A model generated the notes under the pieces. It did not search any database. It was given only the letters and a program-made list of their open reading frames with translations, and was not told the DNA's origin. Position numbers and translations under genes: made by a program. From Microbacterium sp. LCT-H2 (GTDB lineage: Bacteria > Actinomycetota > Actinomycetes > Actinomycetales > Microbacteriaceae): a stretch of 64,000 nt of DNA. Positions 24,383 through 33,377 of this stretch are shown here, one piece after another (position 1 is the first letter of the stretch; every line of letters begins with the position of its first letter). Location of the stretch: the NCBI RefSeq assembly GCF_001866135.1, contig NZ_MODW01000001.1:558001-622000 (forward strand), given 5' to 3'.

Positions 24383-26668
24383 TCAGTGCCGTGCCGCCGC
24401 GCGCTCTTCGGCGAGGATCGGCTCCCACTGCTTCTCCAGCTCGCGCTCCTCCGCGTCGGGGAGGAACCCGGCCGGGGCGAACCGGCGCGACGGGACGGGC
24501 GGGTCCTCGGTGTTCTCGCCGCCGCCGTTGCGGATCGCCTTCACGGTCGCGATGACGGCCATGACGATGACGATGATCGCGAGCACCACGAAGATGATCG
24601 ACAGCGTGCCCTGCACCGCGGTGTTGCGGATGACGGCCTGCAGCACCTCCGGCGCGCCGAGCGTGGTGTCACCGGAGTTCAGCGCCTCCAGGTAGCGGAA
24701 GTGATTCGCCCAGTATCCGATCGCCGGCACCGGCGAGAAGATCTTGTAGAGCGAGGCCGTGATGGTGACGACCGCGGTGAAGGCGAGCGGCAGCGCGATG
24801 ATCCACAGCCACCGGAAGTAGCTGCGACCACGCTTGGCGACGATGGCCAGCACCACGGCGAGCGCGATCGCCGCGAGCAGCTGGTTCGCGATGCCGAACA
24901 GCGGGAAGAAGGTGTTGATGCCGCCGAGCGGGTCGGTGACGCCGAGGATGAGGATCGCTCCCCAGCCGGCCACCATGATCGCGGTGCAGATCCACACCCC
25001 TGGGCGCCAGGAGACGTCGCGGAACTTCGGGAACCAGGCGCCGATCGAGTCCTGCAGCATGAAGCGGGCGACCCGGGTTCCGGCGTCCACCGCCGTGAGG
25101 ATGAACAGGGCCTCGAACATGATCGCGAAGTGGTACCAGAACGCCATCAGCGCCTGTCCGCCGAGGGCCTGCTGCATGATGTGCGCGAGGCCGAGCGCCA
25201 GCGTCGGAGCCCCTCCGGTGCGCGAGACGATCGACTCCTCGCCGACCGCGGCCGCCGTGCCCGTGAGCATGTCGGGGGTGAGGTTCACCCCGGTCAGCCC
25301 GAGCGAGTTCACGAAGGCGACCGCTCCCTCCACGGTGCCCCCGGTCGCGGCGGCCGGGGCGTTCATGGCGAAGTAGATGCCCTGGTCGATCGAGATCGCG
25401 GCGACGAGGGCCATGATCGCGACGAACGACTCCATGAGCATGCCGCCGTAGCCGATGAACCGGGTCTGCCGCTCCTTCTCGACGAGCTTCGGTGTGGTGC
25501 CCGACGCGATCAGCGCATGGAATCCGGACAACGCGCCGCACGCGATCGTCACGAACAGGAAGGGGAAGAGCGGCCCGGCGAACACCGGACCCATGCCGTT
25601 CTCGCCGAAGATGCTGACCGCGGGGACCGAGATCTCCGGACGCACGAGGACGATCGCGCCGGCGAGCATCACGATGACGCCGATCTTCATGAACGTGGAG
25701 AGGTAGTCACGCGGCGCGAGCAGCAGCCACACCGGCAGCACCGCGGCGATGAAGCCGTAGATGATGATGCCCCACGCGATCGTGGTGCGGTCGAGGTGGA
25801 AGATCGCCTGACCCCACTCGGTGCCGGCGACCCAGCCACCGCCGATGATCGCGGCCATGAGCAGCACGAAGCCGATGATCGAGACCTCGGTCACCTTGCC
25901 CGGGCGCAGGTAGCGCAGGTACACGCCCATGAAGAGGGCGATCGGGATGGTCATCGCGACGGAGAAGACGCCCCACGGGCTCTCGCCGAGAGCGTTCACG
26001 ACGACGAGCGCGAGGATCGCGACGATGATGAGCATGATGAGCAGCGAGGCGATGATCGCCGCGGTGCCGCCGATCTTGCCGAGCTCCTGCCGCGCCATCT
26101 GTCCGATGGTCCGACCGCCGCGCCGCATCGAAAAGAAGAGCACCGTGTAGTCCTGCACGGCTCCCGCGAGCACGACGCCGACGATGATCCAGATGGTGCC
26201 GGGGAGGTAGCCCATCTGCGCCGCGAGCACGGGGCCGACGAGGGGTCCGGCGCCGGCGATGGCGGCGAAGTGGTGACCGTAGAGCACCCGGCGGTCGGTG
26301 GGGACGTAGTCCTTGCCGTCCTGCTTCACCTCGGCGGGCGTGGCGCGGCGGTCGTCGGGGCGGGTGATGTACCGCTCGATGACCTTGGAGTAGAAGCGGT
26401 AGCCGATCAGGTAGGTGCAGACGGCGGCGAACACGAACCAGATCGCGTTCACGGTCTCGCCGCGCACGATGGCGAGCATCACCCAGGCGACGCCGCCGAG
26501 GAGGGCGATGGCCGTCCACAGCAGGATCTTCGGCAGGGTCCAGCGGCGGCTCTTGGCCTCGTGCTCCGCGGAGAGGGCGACGGGTGGGAGGTTCGGGTCG
26601 GTCTCGATGACGGGGTCGTCGTCGACGAGCCCGGCGCCGTCGCGGCGGCGCGACGAAGGTGCGGTCAT
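24383..26668 (-). CDS. cstA: CstA-family carbon starvation / pyruvate transporter
   Basis: The ATG preceded by AGGAGAAC gives 761 residues, about the family length. A polar N-terminal ~40 residues lead into roughly 16-18 hydrophobic helices. CstA landmarks include IGYRFYSKVIERYI, the segment ATPAEVKQDGKDYVPTDRRV, GHHFAAIAGAGPLVGPVLAAQ and SGFHALIASGTTPK. CstA and its relative BtsT are pyruvate (and peptide-linked) importers induced on carbon limitation. It leads a co-directional run: cstA, ybdD, sensor kinase, response regulator, DUF485-like gene, SSS symporter. Confidence 0.95.
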   Translation of the reverse strand: MTAPSSRRRDGAGLVDDDPVIETDPNLPPVALSAEHEAKSRRWTLPKILLWTAIALLGGVAWVMLAIVRGETVNAIWFVFAAVCTYLIGYRFYSKVIERYITRPDDRRATPAEVKQDGKDYVPTDRRVLYGHHFAAIAGAGPLVGPVLAAQMGYLPGTIWIIVGVVLAGAVQDYTVLFFSMRRGGRTIGQMARQELGKIGGTAAIIASLLIMLIIVAILALVVVNALGESPWGVFSVAMTIPIALFMGVYLRYLRPGKVTEVSIIGFVLLMAAIIGGGWVAGTEWGQAIFHLDRTTIAWGIIIYGFIAAVLPVWLLLAPRDYLSTFMKIGVIVMLAGAIVLVRPEISVPAVSIFGENGMGPVFAGPLFPFLFVTIACGALSGFHALIASGTTPKLVEKERQTRFIGYGGMLMESFVAIMALVAAISIDQGIYFAMNAPAAATGGTVEGAVAFVNSLGLTGVNLTPDMLTGTAAAVGEESIVSRTGGAPTLALGLAHIMQQALGGQALMAFWYHFAIMFEALFILTAVDAGTRVARFMLQDSIGAWFPKFRDVSWRPGVWICTAIMVAGWGAILILGVTDPLGGINTFFPLFGIANQLLAAIALAVVLAIVAKRGRSYFRWLWIIALPLAFTAVVTITASLYKIFSPVPAIGYWANHFRYLEALNSGDTTLGAPEVLQAVIRNTAVQGTLSIIFVVLAIIVIVMAVIATVKAIRNGGGENTEDPPVPSRRFAPAGFLPDAEERELEKQWEPILAEERAAARH

Positions 26669-26808
26669 GGGGTTCTCCTCTGGGGGCGCATCATTGCGTC
26701 TCCCCACGGTAGAGAGTGCGTGCCGCTGTCGCTTCCGGATCCGGGGACGCTGCGACGAGCGGCGGGGGTCGTGCGACGAACGGATGCCCGGCCGTCCTCG
26801 CCCCGGCA

Positions 26809-26884
26809 CGTCTGCACGACCTGGATACGACGGCACGGCCGCACGAGGGATTCCCTCGTGCGGCCGTGACCGGGTCGTGCAGAC
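26809..26884 (-). terminator. Nested double hairpin after the S8 protease gene
   Basis: An inner perfect 16-bp stem (arms 26834-26849 and 26853-26868, starting CACGGCCGCACGAGGG) sits inside perfect 12-bp outer arms GTCTGCACGACC (26809-26820) and GGTCGTGCAGAC (26873-26884). The outer arm lies 9 bp past the protease stop codon. The position suits a terminator that also insulates cstA from the protease gene. The outer arms resemble those of the elements at 34256, 35055 and 42471. Confidence 0.7.
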
Positions 26885-26893
26885 GCTCCCGGA

Positions 26894-29800
26894 TCACCCG
26901 GGGGCGTCGGTCTCCGGAGGCGCGGTCGGCTCGGGAGTCGGCCCCGGCGTCGGAGTCGGATCCGGGGTCGGCGTCGGCTCGGGAGTCGGCGACGGCTTCG
27001 GCGCGGGGGTCGGCTGCTTCGGCGCGGCGTCCGCGGGCGTCGTGACCGTCACCACGGTGCGCACGGCCGAGTCGCCGTACTGGACGAGTCCGAGGTAGCG
27101 GGTCCCGGCGGTCAGACCGGTCCAGCTCAGCTCATAGCTCGTCTTCTCGCCGCGGACCGCGGCGATCGGGTTCGGCGTCGCGGTGAACGAGCCCTCCCCG
27201 TCCGGGAGCACGGAGGCGTGGGTCATGTCCCACGTCATCGGCCCGGTCGTGGAGTACACGTTCGCCACGACGAGGTAGGTGCCCGCGGTCGGTGCGGGGA
27301 TCGTCACCTGCTCGTCGGCCGAGCCCGTCGCCGACTGCCAGCGCTCGTAGTAGCGCAGGTCGTCGGGGCTCACGACCCGGTAGACGGTGAGGTCGAGGTC
27401 ACTGCCCTCGTCGTCGGACGAGTCGAGGTCGAACCGCGAGAGGGTGGCCCCCTCCGGCACGTCCACGATCCAGGACACGTCCTTGTTCGCGTCGCCCGAG
27501 TTCTCGTTCCCGGAGTGCCCCTCGACGGGGTTGTCCGGGTCGCTGAGGAGCTGGAACGGCGTGAGACCCGAGACGCCCAGCGCCAGGTCTCCGTCGAGGC
27601 CGGGGATGATGTCGACGGTCGTGCTGCCGTCGACGCCACTGCCGGTGACCTCGGCCGGGGCATCCGCCGTGACCGGGAACACCGCGATCGGCGAGCGCAC
27701 CGTGTTCTTCTTGCTCGTCCAGGTGAGCGAACCCGTGGCCCACTGCTCGACCGGCGCGGTGGTGCTGTCGAACGTGACCGTGAAGGTCTTCGTCTGCCCG
27801 GGCTTGTCGAAGGCGAGCTGGGACGGCGTGACGGTGACGTTCACGCCGGGGACGGAGGCCTTCGCCGTGAACACGCCCTTCTCGGTCGACGTGACCGAGC
27901 GGGTGACGGTCTGCGCGCTGGCCAGGGACCCGATCGAGATCGATGCCTGGTTCAGGTCGCTGCCGTCGATGGGGTCGATGCCGGGGAAGTCCGACAGCCC
28001 CTTCCCGTCGAGGAAGGCCGCCCAGTCCTTGAAGCCGTTGAGGTAGAGCAGACCCGGGTTCAGGAACCGCGTCGCGTCGACCTGCCCTGCTCCCTGCTCG
28101 AATGGATTGGTGTTCTTCGAGCCGTCGGGCAGCACGGTGTCGAACGCGGTCGTCATCAGGGCCGAACGGATCTCGCCCGGGGTCGCCCGCGGATGCTCGC
28201 CGAGGTACAGCGCGCCGAGGCCGGCGATGTGCGGGGAGGCCATCGACGTCCCGGAGAGGATGCCGAAGGTCGGGTCCTCACCCGGGGCGTTGTGCGTGGC
28301 GGCGAGGATCGCCACTCCCGGAGCGGCGATGTCCGGCTTGAGGACGTCGGTGCCGTCGGCGAGCATCGGTCCGCGGCTCGAGAAGCCCGCGATCTGCGGG
28401 GTCGGCGTGGTCACACCGGTGGTGTTCTCGCCGACGAGGGTGATCGGCCGATCGACACCGCCCTGCACGTAGGCGAGCACGGCCGCGTGGTGCACGGCGT
28501 TCAGGTGCACGGTGGGCACGGCGTGGAAGTCGTTGTCGAGGGAGTCCGCACCGCCGGGCACGTTCACCAGGACCATCCCGATGCCCCCGGCGGCCTTCAC
28601 GACCTGGGACTTCTCCGCGCGGGCGTTGCCGCCGCGGTCGCAGACGACGATGTGTCCGGCGACCTTCGCCGGGTCGAGGGTGCCCGGCAGGCACAGCTGC
28701 GCATCCGCCGCACCGGACGCCGCGGCATCCACGGCGGCGATGGAGGGTCCGGAGACGCTCTCACCGAACGGGACGGTCACCGAGGCGCCGGCCTGCTCGA
28801 AGCCGTCGAACTGCACGGTTCCCTCCCACGTGGGGATGGTGGAGGCGGCGACCGTGGTGTACCACGGCGAGGCGTGGTCGGCGGTGACCGGATCGGGGCC
28901 GTCGTTGCCGGCGCTGGTCGCGACGAAGACACCGGCGGCCGCGGCGTTGAGGAACGCGAGGTCCTCGGGAGCCATCACGGTGCTCGCGGCGCCGCCGCCG
29001 ATCGAGTAGTTGATCACGTCGACACCGTCCGCCACCGCCTGATCGATCGCGGCCACGAGGTCGCTCAGCGCGCAGATGTCATCCGTGGTCACGGTCGTGT
29101 CCGGGCCGACGTAGCAGGCCTTGTAGGCCGCGACCTTCGCCCCGGGGGCGACGCCGGAGACCGTTCCGAAGTCGACGCCCTCGATCGCGGCGTCCACTCC
29201 GAAGTTGCCTGCGGCGGTGCTCGCCGTGTGCGAGCCGTGACCGTCGCCGTCGCGCGGGGAGAGGTAGTCGTACTGGAAGTCGAACCCGGCCGCCTGGGCT
29301 CCCGCGAAGAAGTACTGCCCGCCGATGAGCTTCGTCGAGTAGTCGCGCTCGTCCCAGTCCTGACCATCGACCATCGCGCCGCGGAACTGTCCGCCGTCGG
29401 ACTTGTCGAAGTAGACGTAGGTGCCGTCGGTGTACGGGTCCGTGCCCTTGTGCCGGCTGTTCTGCTTCTTCTGCTGCTTGAGCTTCTTGCCCTCGAACGA
29501 GGGGTGCTCGGGAGCGATGCCCGTGTCGATCACACCCACCACGACGCCCTCGCCGGCCTTCTTCACGCCTCCGGTCTGCTGCCACACCCCGCCGCGGCCC
29601 TTGCGGTCGTCGCCGAGACCGAGGTAGTCGGTCGAGGTCTGCGCATCAGGATGACGGATCTCGTCCGGATACACCCCGAGGACGTCCTTCGAGGCGCGGA
29701 GCCGGTCCACCTGCTCACCCGAGAGGTCGGCGCTGAAACCGTTGAGCACGACCTGGTAGGTCGTGTCCGGGGTGACGCCGACGTCGTTGATGAGGCTCTT

Positions 29801-30082
29801 CTGCTCGGACTCGAGGTGCTTGACGTAGCGCCGCGCGTCCTGCGACTGCGTCTCGAGCTGCTCGCCCTCGTCAGGCTTCGTCGCCTTCAGGCCCTTGACG
29901 TCGCCTTCGTAGCTGGCGAGGGGATCGGCCTTCATGATCACGATGTAGTGCCCGGGGGTCCCCGCGACCGGAACGGGGTGCGTCACCTCCCCGGTCGCTG
30001 CGTGGCCTGCGGTTGCCGTCGATGCGATGAACAGCGTCGCCAGGGTGGTGGCTGCTGCGATCCGAAGGGGTGTTCGACCCAT
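26894..30082 (-). CDS. Secreted subtilisin-like serine protease (S8) with PA domain
   Basis: The ATG preceded by AGGAGC gives 1062 residues. A signal peptide (residues 1-29, ending near GHAATG) leads into an I9-type inhibitor prodomain, then the S8 domain with Asp186 (VIDTGI), His285 (GHGSHTAST) and Ser613 (GTSMASPH). A PA insert lies at about 455-555, and an Fn3-like domain plus further beta domains follow. The last ~40 residues are Pro-Thr-Glu-Asp repeats with no LPxTG or membrane helix, so the protein is probably released or held by the Pro-rich tail in the wall. The layout resembles plant cucumisin-like and streptococcal C5a-peptidase-like subtilases. Confidence 0.95.
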   Translation of the reverse strand: MGRTPLRIAAATTLATLFIASTATAGHAATGEVTHPVPVAGTPGHYIVIMKADPLASYEGDVKGLKATKPDEGEQLETQSQDARRYVKHLESEQKSLINDVGVTPDTTYQVVLNGFSADLSGEQVDRLRASKDVLGVYPDEIRHPDAQTSTDYLGLGDDRKGRGGVWQQTGGVKKAGEGVVVGVIDTGIAPEHPSFEGKKLKQQKKQNSRHKGTDPYTDGTYVYFDKSDGGQFRGAMVDGQDWDERDYSTKLIGGQYFFAGAQAAGFDFQYDYLSPRDGDGHGSHTASTAAGNFGVDAAIEGVDFGTVSGVAPGAKVAAYKACYVGPDTTVTTDDICALSDLVAAIDQAVADGVDVINYSIGGGAASTVMAPEDLAFLNAAAAGVFVATSAGNDGPDPVTADHASPWYTTVAASTIPTWEGTVQFDGFEQAGASVTVPFGESVSGPSIAAVDAAASGAADAQLCLPGTLDPAKVAGHIVVCDRGGNARAEKSQVVKAAGGIGMVLVNVPGGADSLDNDFHAVPTVHLNAVHHAAVLAYVQGGVDRPITLVGENTTGVTTPTPQIAGFSSRGPMLADGTDVLKPDIAAPGVAILAATHNAPGEDPTFGILSGTSMASPHIAGLGALYLGEHPRATPGEIRSALMTTAFDTVLPDGSKNTNPFEQGAGQVDATRFLNPGLLYLNGFKDWAAFLDGKGLSDFPGIDPIDGSDLNQASISIGSLASAQTVTRSVTSTEKGVFTAKASVPGVNVTVTPSQLAFDKPGQTKTFTVTFDSTTAPVEQWATGSLTWTSKKNTVRSPIAVFPVTADAPAEVTGSGVDGSTTVDIIPGLDGDLALGVSGLTPFQLLSDPDNPVEGHSGNENSGDANKDVSWIVDVPEGATLSRFDLDSSDDEGSDLDLTVYRVVSPDDLRYYERWQSATGSADEQVTIPAPTAGTYLVVANVYSTTGPMTWDMTHASVLPDGEGSFTATPNPIAAVRGEKTSYELSWTGLTAGTRYLGLVQYGDSAVRTVVTVTTPADAAPKQPTPAPKPSPTPEPTPTPDPTPTPGPTPEPTAPPETDAPG

Positions 30083-30257
30083 ATCTCGCTCCTGATGATC
30101 CGATGATCCCGATGCCGCGTCGTCGCCGCACCGCGGCTCACGATAGCCCCGCCGTTCGGCGCCGGATCGAGAACTGAACGATGGTCGCCCCCGATCGTGC
30201 CGATCGGTCAGGATGGACGGCGGCCGACTCTCCGAATGTCGCCAGTAGGCTGGAGAC

Positions 30258-30803
30258 GTGGCCCGAACCTCCGTCCTGTCGACCAGAGTGCTGCTGATCT
30301 GCGCGGCGATCGGCGTCGCCACGGGCATCCTCGGCGGCATCGCCGGATGGGTCACTCCCCTCCTCCTGGCCAGCCCGCTGCTGTTCCTCTACGGCCTCGT
30401 GCTGGGCTCGCACGTGCTGCCGGGCATCATCGCGCAGGAGGTGCTGCGGCTGCCGTTCGTGGCGCTCATCACGCACGTGTTCGCCGCCCTCATCGCGAGC
30501 GCCTTCAACCCGGCGTGGTCGCTGCGGTTCATCGGCACGGCGCTGCTCTTCGGTCTCATCCAGGAGGGTGTCGCCGCCCTCACCCGCTATCGCTCCTGGG
30601 GCGCCTGGCGGTTCTTCGTCTCGGCGGTCGTGATCGGCGTCGTCGTGGCGGTGGCGGTGTTCTTCGCAGCGAACCTCGCGGTCATGCCGCTCTGGGCCCA
30701 GCTGCTGTACCTGACGATCTCCGTGCTCGGCCCGGTGGCCTGGACGGCGATCGGCCTCGCCATCGGTTCGGCGCTGCGCACCGCCGGCGTCGCGCGCCGC
30801 TGA
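30258..30803 (+). CDS. ECF transporter substrate-binding (S) component, YkoE-like
   Basis: This 181-residue integral membrane protein starts at GTG and has about five to six helices. The pattern LPGIIAQEVLRLPFVALITHVFAALIAS resembles YkoE, the S component of the B. subtilis ykoEDC thiamine-precursor transporter, and the next genes are the matching fused ATPase and T component. It sits 80 bp before the ATPase gene, and the iron-box-like sequence falls between them. The substrate is therefore open: thiamine precursors by family, or iron chelate/haem by context. No TPP riboswitch is visible upstream. Confidence 0.8.
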   Translation: MARTSVLSTRVLLICAAIGVATGILGGIAGWVTPLLLASPLLFLYGLVLGSHVLPGIIAQEVLRLPFVALITHVFAALIASAFNPAWSLRFIGTALLFGLIQEGVAALTRYRSWGAWRFFVSAVVIGVVVAVAVFFAANLAVMPLWAQLLYLTISVLGPVAWTAIGLAIGSALRTAGVARR

Positions 30804-30827
30804 TCACGCACCGGGCCCGCTGGCAGC

Positions 30828-30846
30828 ACAGGTAAGGCTCAGCTAA
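30828..30846 (+). promoter_or_regulatory. Iron-box-like operator (DtxR/IdeR type)
   Basis: ACAGGTAAGGCTCAGCTAA matches the 19-bp DtxR/IdeR consensus TTAGGTTAGGCTAACCTAA at 14 positions, including AGGCT and CTAA. It lies about 40 bp upstream of the ATPase start. DtxR-family regulators bind such sites with Fe2+ and repress iron-acquisition genes. The siderophore-interacting protein gene at the end of the same unit supports the reading. Confidence 0.55.
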
Positions 30847-30883
30847 GTTAGAGGCACACCCTCCGTCGAACCAGGGACGTGCC

Positions 30884-32551
30884 GTGCGCCCATCCGCACC
30901 CCTCCTCCGCGTGCGCGAGCTGACCCTCACCCACGCGGACGCCGTGCACCCGTCGCCCCGCGATGTGACCTTCGACATCGATCCCGGCGAGGTCGTGCTG
31001 CTGCTCGGCCCGTCCGGTTCCGGGAAGTCGACGCTCACGCTCGCTCTCAACGGCCTCATCCCGCATGCGCTCCCCGCGACCATGACCGGCACCGTCGAGG
31101 CCGGCGGCATCGACACCACCACCGCGCACACCGCGACGCTCAGCACGCACGTCGCCATGGTCTTCCAGGATCCGGACGCGCAGATCGTCACAGGGACGGT
31201 GTACGACGAGGTGGCCTTCGGCCCGGAGAACCTCCTGCTCCCGGTGGAGACCGTGCGGGCCCGCGTGGAGGACGCGTTGCGGCGCGTCGGCCTGTGGGAG
31301 CGCCGCGACGATAACCCCGACCACCTGTCCGGCGGGGGGCGGCAGCGTCTCGCCATCGCCTGCGCCCTCGCGATGGGCTCTCCGCTCATCGTGCTGGACG
31401 AGCCGACCGCGAACCTCGACCCGCAGGGGATCGACGACGTGTACGCGGCGCTGACCGAGGTCGTGGCCGCCGGGGACCGGGCCATCCTCCTCGTCGAGCA
31501 CAACCTCGACGCCGCGATGCGCTTCGTCACGCGCACCATCGTGCTCGACCGCGAGGGCCGGGTGGTCTTCGACGGTCCGGCGGCCGAGACCATCCGCGCA
31601 CACGCCGACGAGCTCGTGGCGATGGGAGTCTGGCTGCCCGCCGCGACGCTCGCCGCGCTCCGCCTCCGCGACCGGGGGATCGTCCTCGACCCGCTGCCAC
31701 TGACGCCCGAGGCGCTGGCCGCCGCACTTCCTCCCGGCCCCCGCGCCGCGTCCTCGGTGCCGGTCGGCGATCCTCGCCCCGCCGACCGGGAGCCCATCAT
31801 CCGGGCCCGCGGCCTCACGGTCGCACGGCGCCGCACCGAGATCCTGCACGGGGTCGACCTCGACATCGCCGCCGGGAGCCTCACCGCGATCGTCGGGGCG
31901 AACGGGGCGGGCAAGACGACGCTGATCCAGGCTCTCGCCGGGGTCGTGCCGCCGCCGAGGGGTCGGGTCTCCGTCGACGGCATCGACCCCGGGACGGCCT
32001 CGCCTCGGGAACTCGCGGCGCGCATCGGCTTCGTGTTCCAGAACCCGGAGCACCAGTTCATCGCCGCCACCGTGTTCGACGAGCTCGCCCACGGTCTCCG
32101 CCTGCGCCACGTGCCGGACGACGAGGTCCGCACGCGGGTGGCGGAGATGCTGGAGCGGTTCGGGCTGTCGCACAAGGCCGGGGTGCACCCGTTCCTCCTC
32201 TCCGGCGGTGAGAAGCGACGGCTCTCGGTCGGCACCGCCCTCATCAGCCGCCCCCGTGTCCTCGCCCTCGACGAGCCCACCTTCGGGCAGGACCGCGCCA
32301 GGGCGGCCGAGCTCCTGGCGCTGCTGGAGAGCCTGCGGGCGGACGGCACGACCGTGGTCATCGTCACCCACGACCTGCAGCTCGTCGCCGAGCACGCCAC
32401 CGACACGGTCGTCCTCGCCGACGGGCAGGTCCGGGCCGCCGGTCCGACGGCGGCACTGTTCGCCGATCCCGCGATCCTCCCCTCCGCCGGCCTGCGCGTC
32501 CCCGCGTTGCAGCGTGTGCTCACCGCGGCCGGGTGGGAGGTGTCGCCATGA
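30884..32551 (+). CDS. ECF transporter fused double ATPase (EcfA-EcfA', YkoD-like)
   Basis: This 555-residue protein contains two ABC ATPase domains in one chain. The first has Walker A GPSGSGKST, the unusual signature LSGGGRQRLA and Walker B LIVLDEPTANLD. The second has GANGAGKTT, LSGGEKRRLS and LALDEPTFGQD. Q-loops are VFQDPDAQI and VFQNPEHQF, both carrying the extra Gln typical of ECF ATPases. It powers the adjacent T and S subunits. The start is a GTG with a weak ribosome site, and the stop overlaps the T-component ATG. Confidence 0.95.
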   Translation: MRPSAPLLRVRELTLTHADAVHPSPRDVTFDIDPGEVVLLLGPSGSGKSTLTLALNGLIPHALPATMTGTVEAGGIDTTTAHTATLSTHVAMVFQDPDAQIVTGTVYDEVAFGPENLLLPVETVRARVEDALRRVGLWERRDDNPDHLSGGGRQRLAIACALAMGSPLIVLDEPTANLDPQGIDDVYAALTEVVAAGDRAILLVEHNLDAAMRFVTRTIVLDREGRVVFDGPAAETIRAHADELVAMGVWLPAATLAALRLRDRGIVLDPLPLTPEALAAALPPGPRAASSVPVGDPRPADREPIIRARGLTVARRRTEILHGVDLDIAAGSLTAIVGANGAGKTTLIQALAGVVPPPRGRVSVDGIDPGTASPRELAARIGFVFQNPEHQFIAATVFDELAHGLRLRHVPDDEVRTRVAEMLERFGLSHKAGVHPFLLSGGEKRRLSVGTALISRPRVLALDEPTFGQDRARAAELLALLESLRADGTTVVIVTHDLQLVAEHATDTVVLADGQVRAAGPTAALFADPAILPSAGLRVPALQRVLTAAGWEVSP

Positions 32552-33366
32552 CGATGACCACGCTCGATCCGTATGCGCCGCTCACGGCCACCTCGCGGCG
32601 GCAGTTCCTCTACGGCCTCAACCCGCTGGCGAAGGTCGCCGGGTTCGCCCCCGCGATGCTGCTCCTCGTCTTCGTGCGGGACCTGGCCACCCCCGCCGCC
32701 TTCCTCGTGCTCGCCTACGCCCTCATCCTCGTCGGGGCGCGGGTGACGGGGCGCCTCCTCGCGCTGCTCCTGCTCGGCCTGCCCGTGGGCATGGTCGCGA
32801 TCGGCGTCGGCTTCTCGCTGTGGGTCGACGCGGCCCTGGTCGCCGACACCACCCCCGTCGTGACGATCGGCGACTGGACCCTCTACGGCGGCGCCCTCCT
32901 CATCGGGTCCGCCACGGCGCTCCGACTCGGCTCGATCGTCGCGCTCGCGCTCGTCGGCGGCCTCACCACCAGCGGTTCCGACCTCGTGCGTGCGAGCGTG
33001 CAGCAGCTGCGCGTGCCGTACCGCATCGGCTACACGGCCCTGGCCGCCTTCCGCTTCGTGCCCCGCTTCGGCCATGAGCTCGCCGTCATCCGCGCCGCGC
33101 ACCGGGTGCGCGGCTCGCACGGCGGCCGCGGCCCGTTCGCCCGGATCGCGCGCGGGTGGGGCTACATCGTCCCGCTGCTCGCGGGCGCCATCCGGCACGC
33201 GGAGCGCGTCGCCCTCGCGATGGACTCCCGGGCGTTCGGCGCGCATCCGACCCGGACGGAGCGGCACCTCGTGCCGTTCCGCGCGAGGGACACCGTCTTC
33301 ACCGTGGTCATGCTCGCCGTGTCGGCCGCGATCTTCGTCGTCTTCTTCCCCTGGCAGCTCCCCTGA
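32548..33366 (+). CDS. ECF transporter transmembrane (T) component
   Basis: This 272-residue protein starts at the ATG overlapping the ATPase stop (ATGA). About six helices are followed by the coupling segment RHAERVALAMDSRAFGAHP, whose Ala-x-Asp-Ser-Arg-Ala-Phe-Gly matches the EcfT coupling motif that docks onto the ATPases. It links the double ATPase to the S component. The siderophore-interacting protein gene begins 11 bp after its stop. Confidence 0.93.
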   Translation: MTMTTLDPYAPLTATSRRQFLYGLNPLAKVAGFAPAMLLLVFVRDLATPAAFLVLAYALILVGARVTGRLLALLLLGLPVGMVAIGVGFSLWVDAALVADTTPVVTIGDWTLYGGALLIGSATALRLGSIVALALVGGLTTSGSDLVRASVQQLRVPYRIGYTALAAFRFVPRFGHELAVIRAAHRVRGSHGGRGPFARIARGWGYIVPLLAGAIRHAERVALAMDSRAFGAHPTRTERHLVPFRARDTVFTVVMLAVSAAIFVVFFPWQLP

Positions 33367-33377
33367 AAGGTGCCCGC

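Noticed and set aside
26894-27010. LPxTG-type anchor at the end of the S8 protease
   Set aside because: The tail is Pro-Thr repeats ending at the stop codon, with no sorting motif and no C-terminal helix.
30083-30257. Possible TPP riboswitch before the YkoE-like gene
   Set aside because: The CUGAGA and ACCUGAUCUGG-type consensus segments are absent; only G/C-rich promoter-like sequence is seen.
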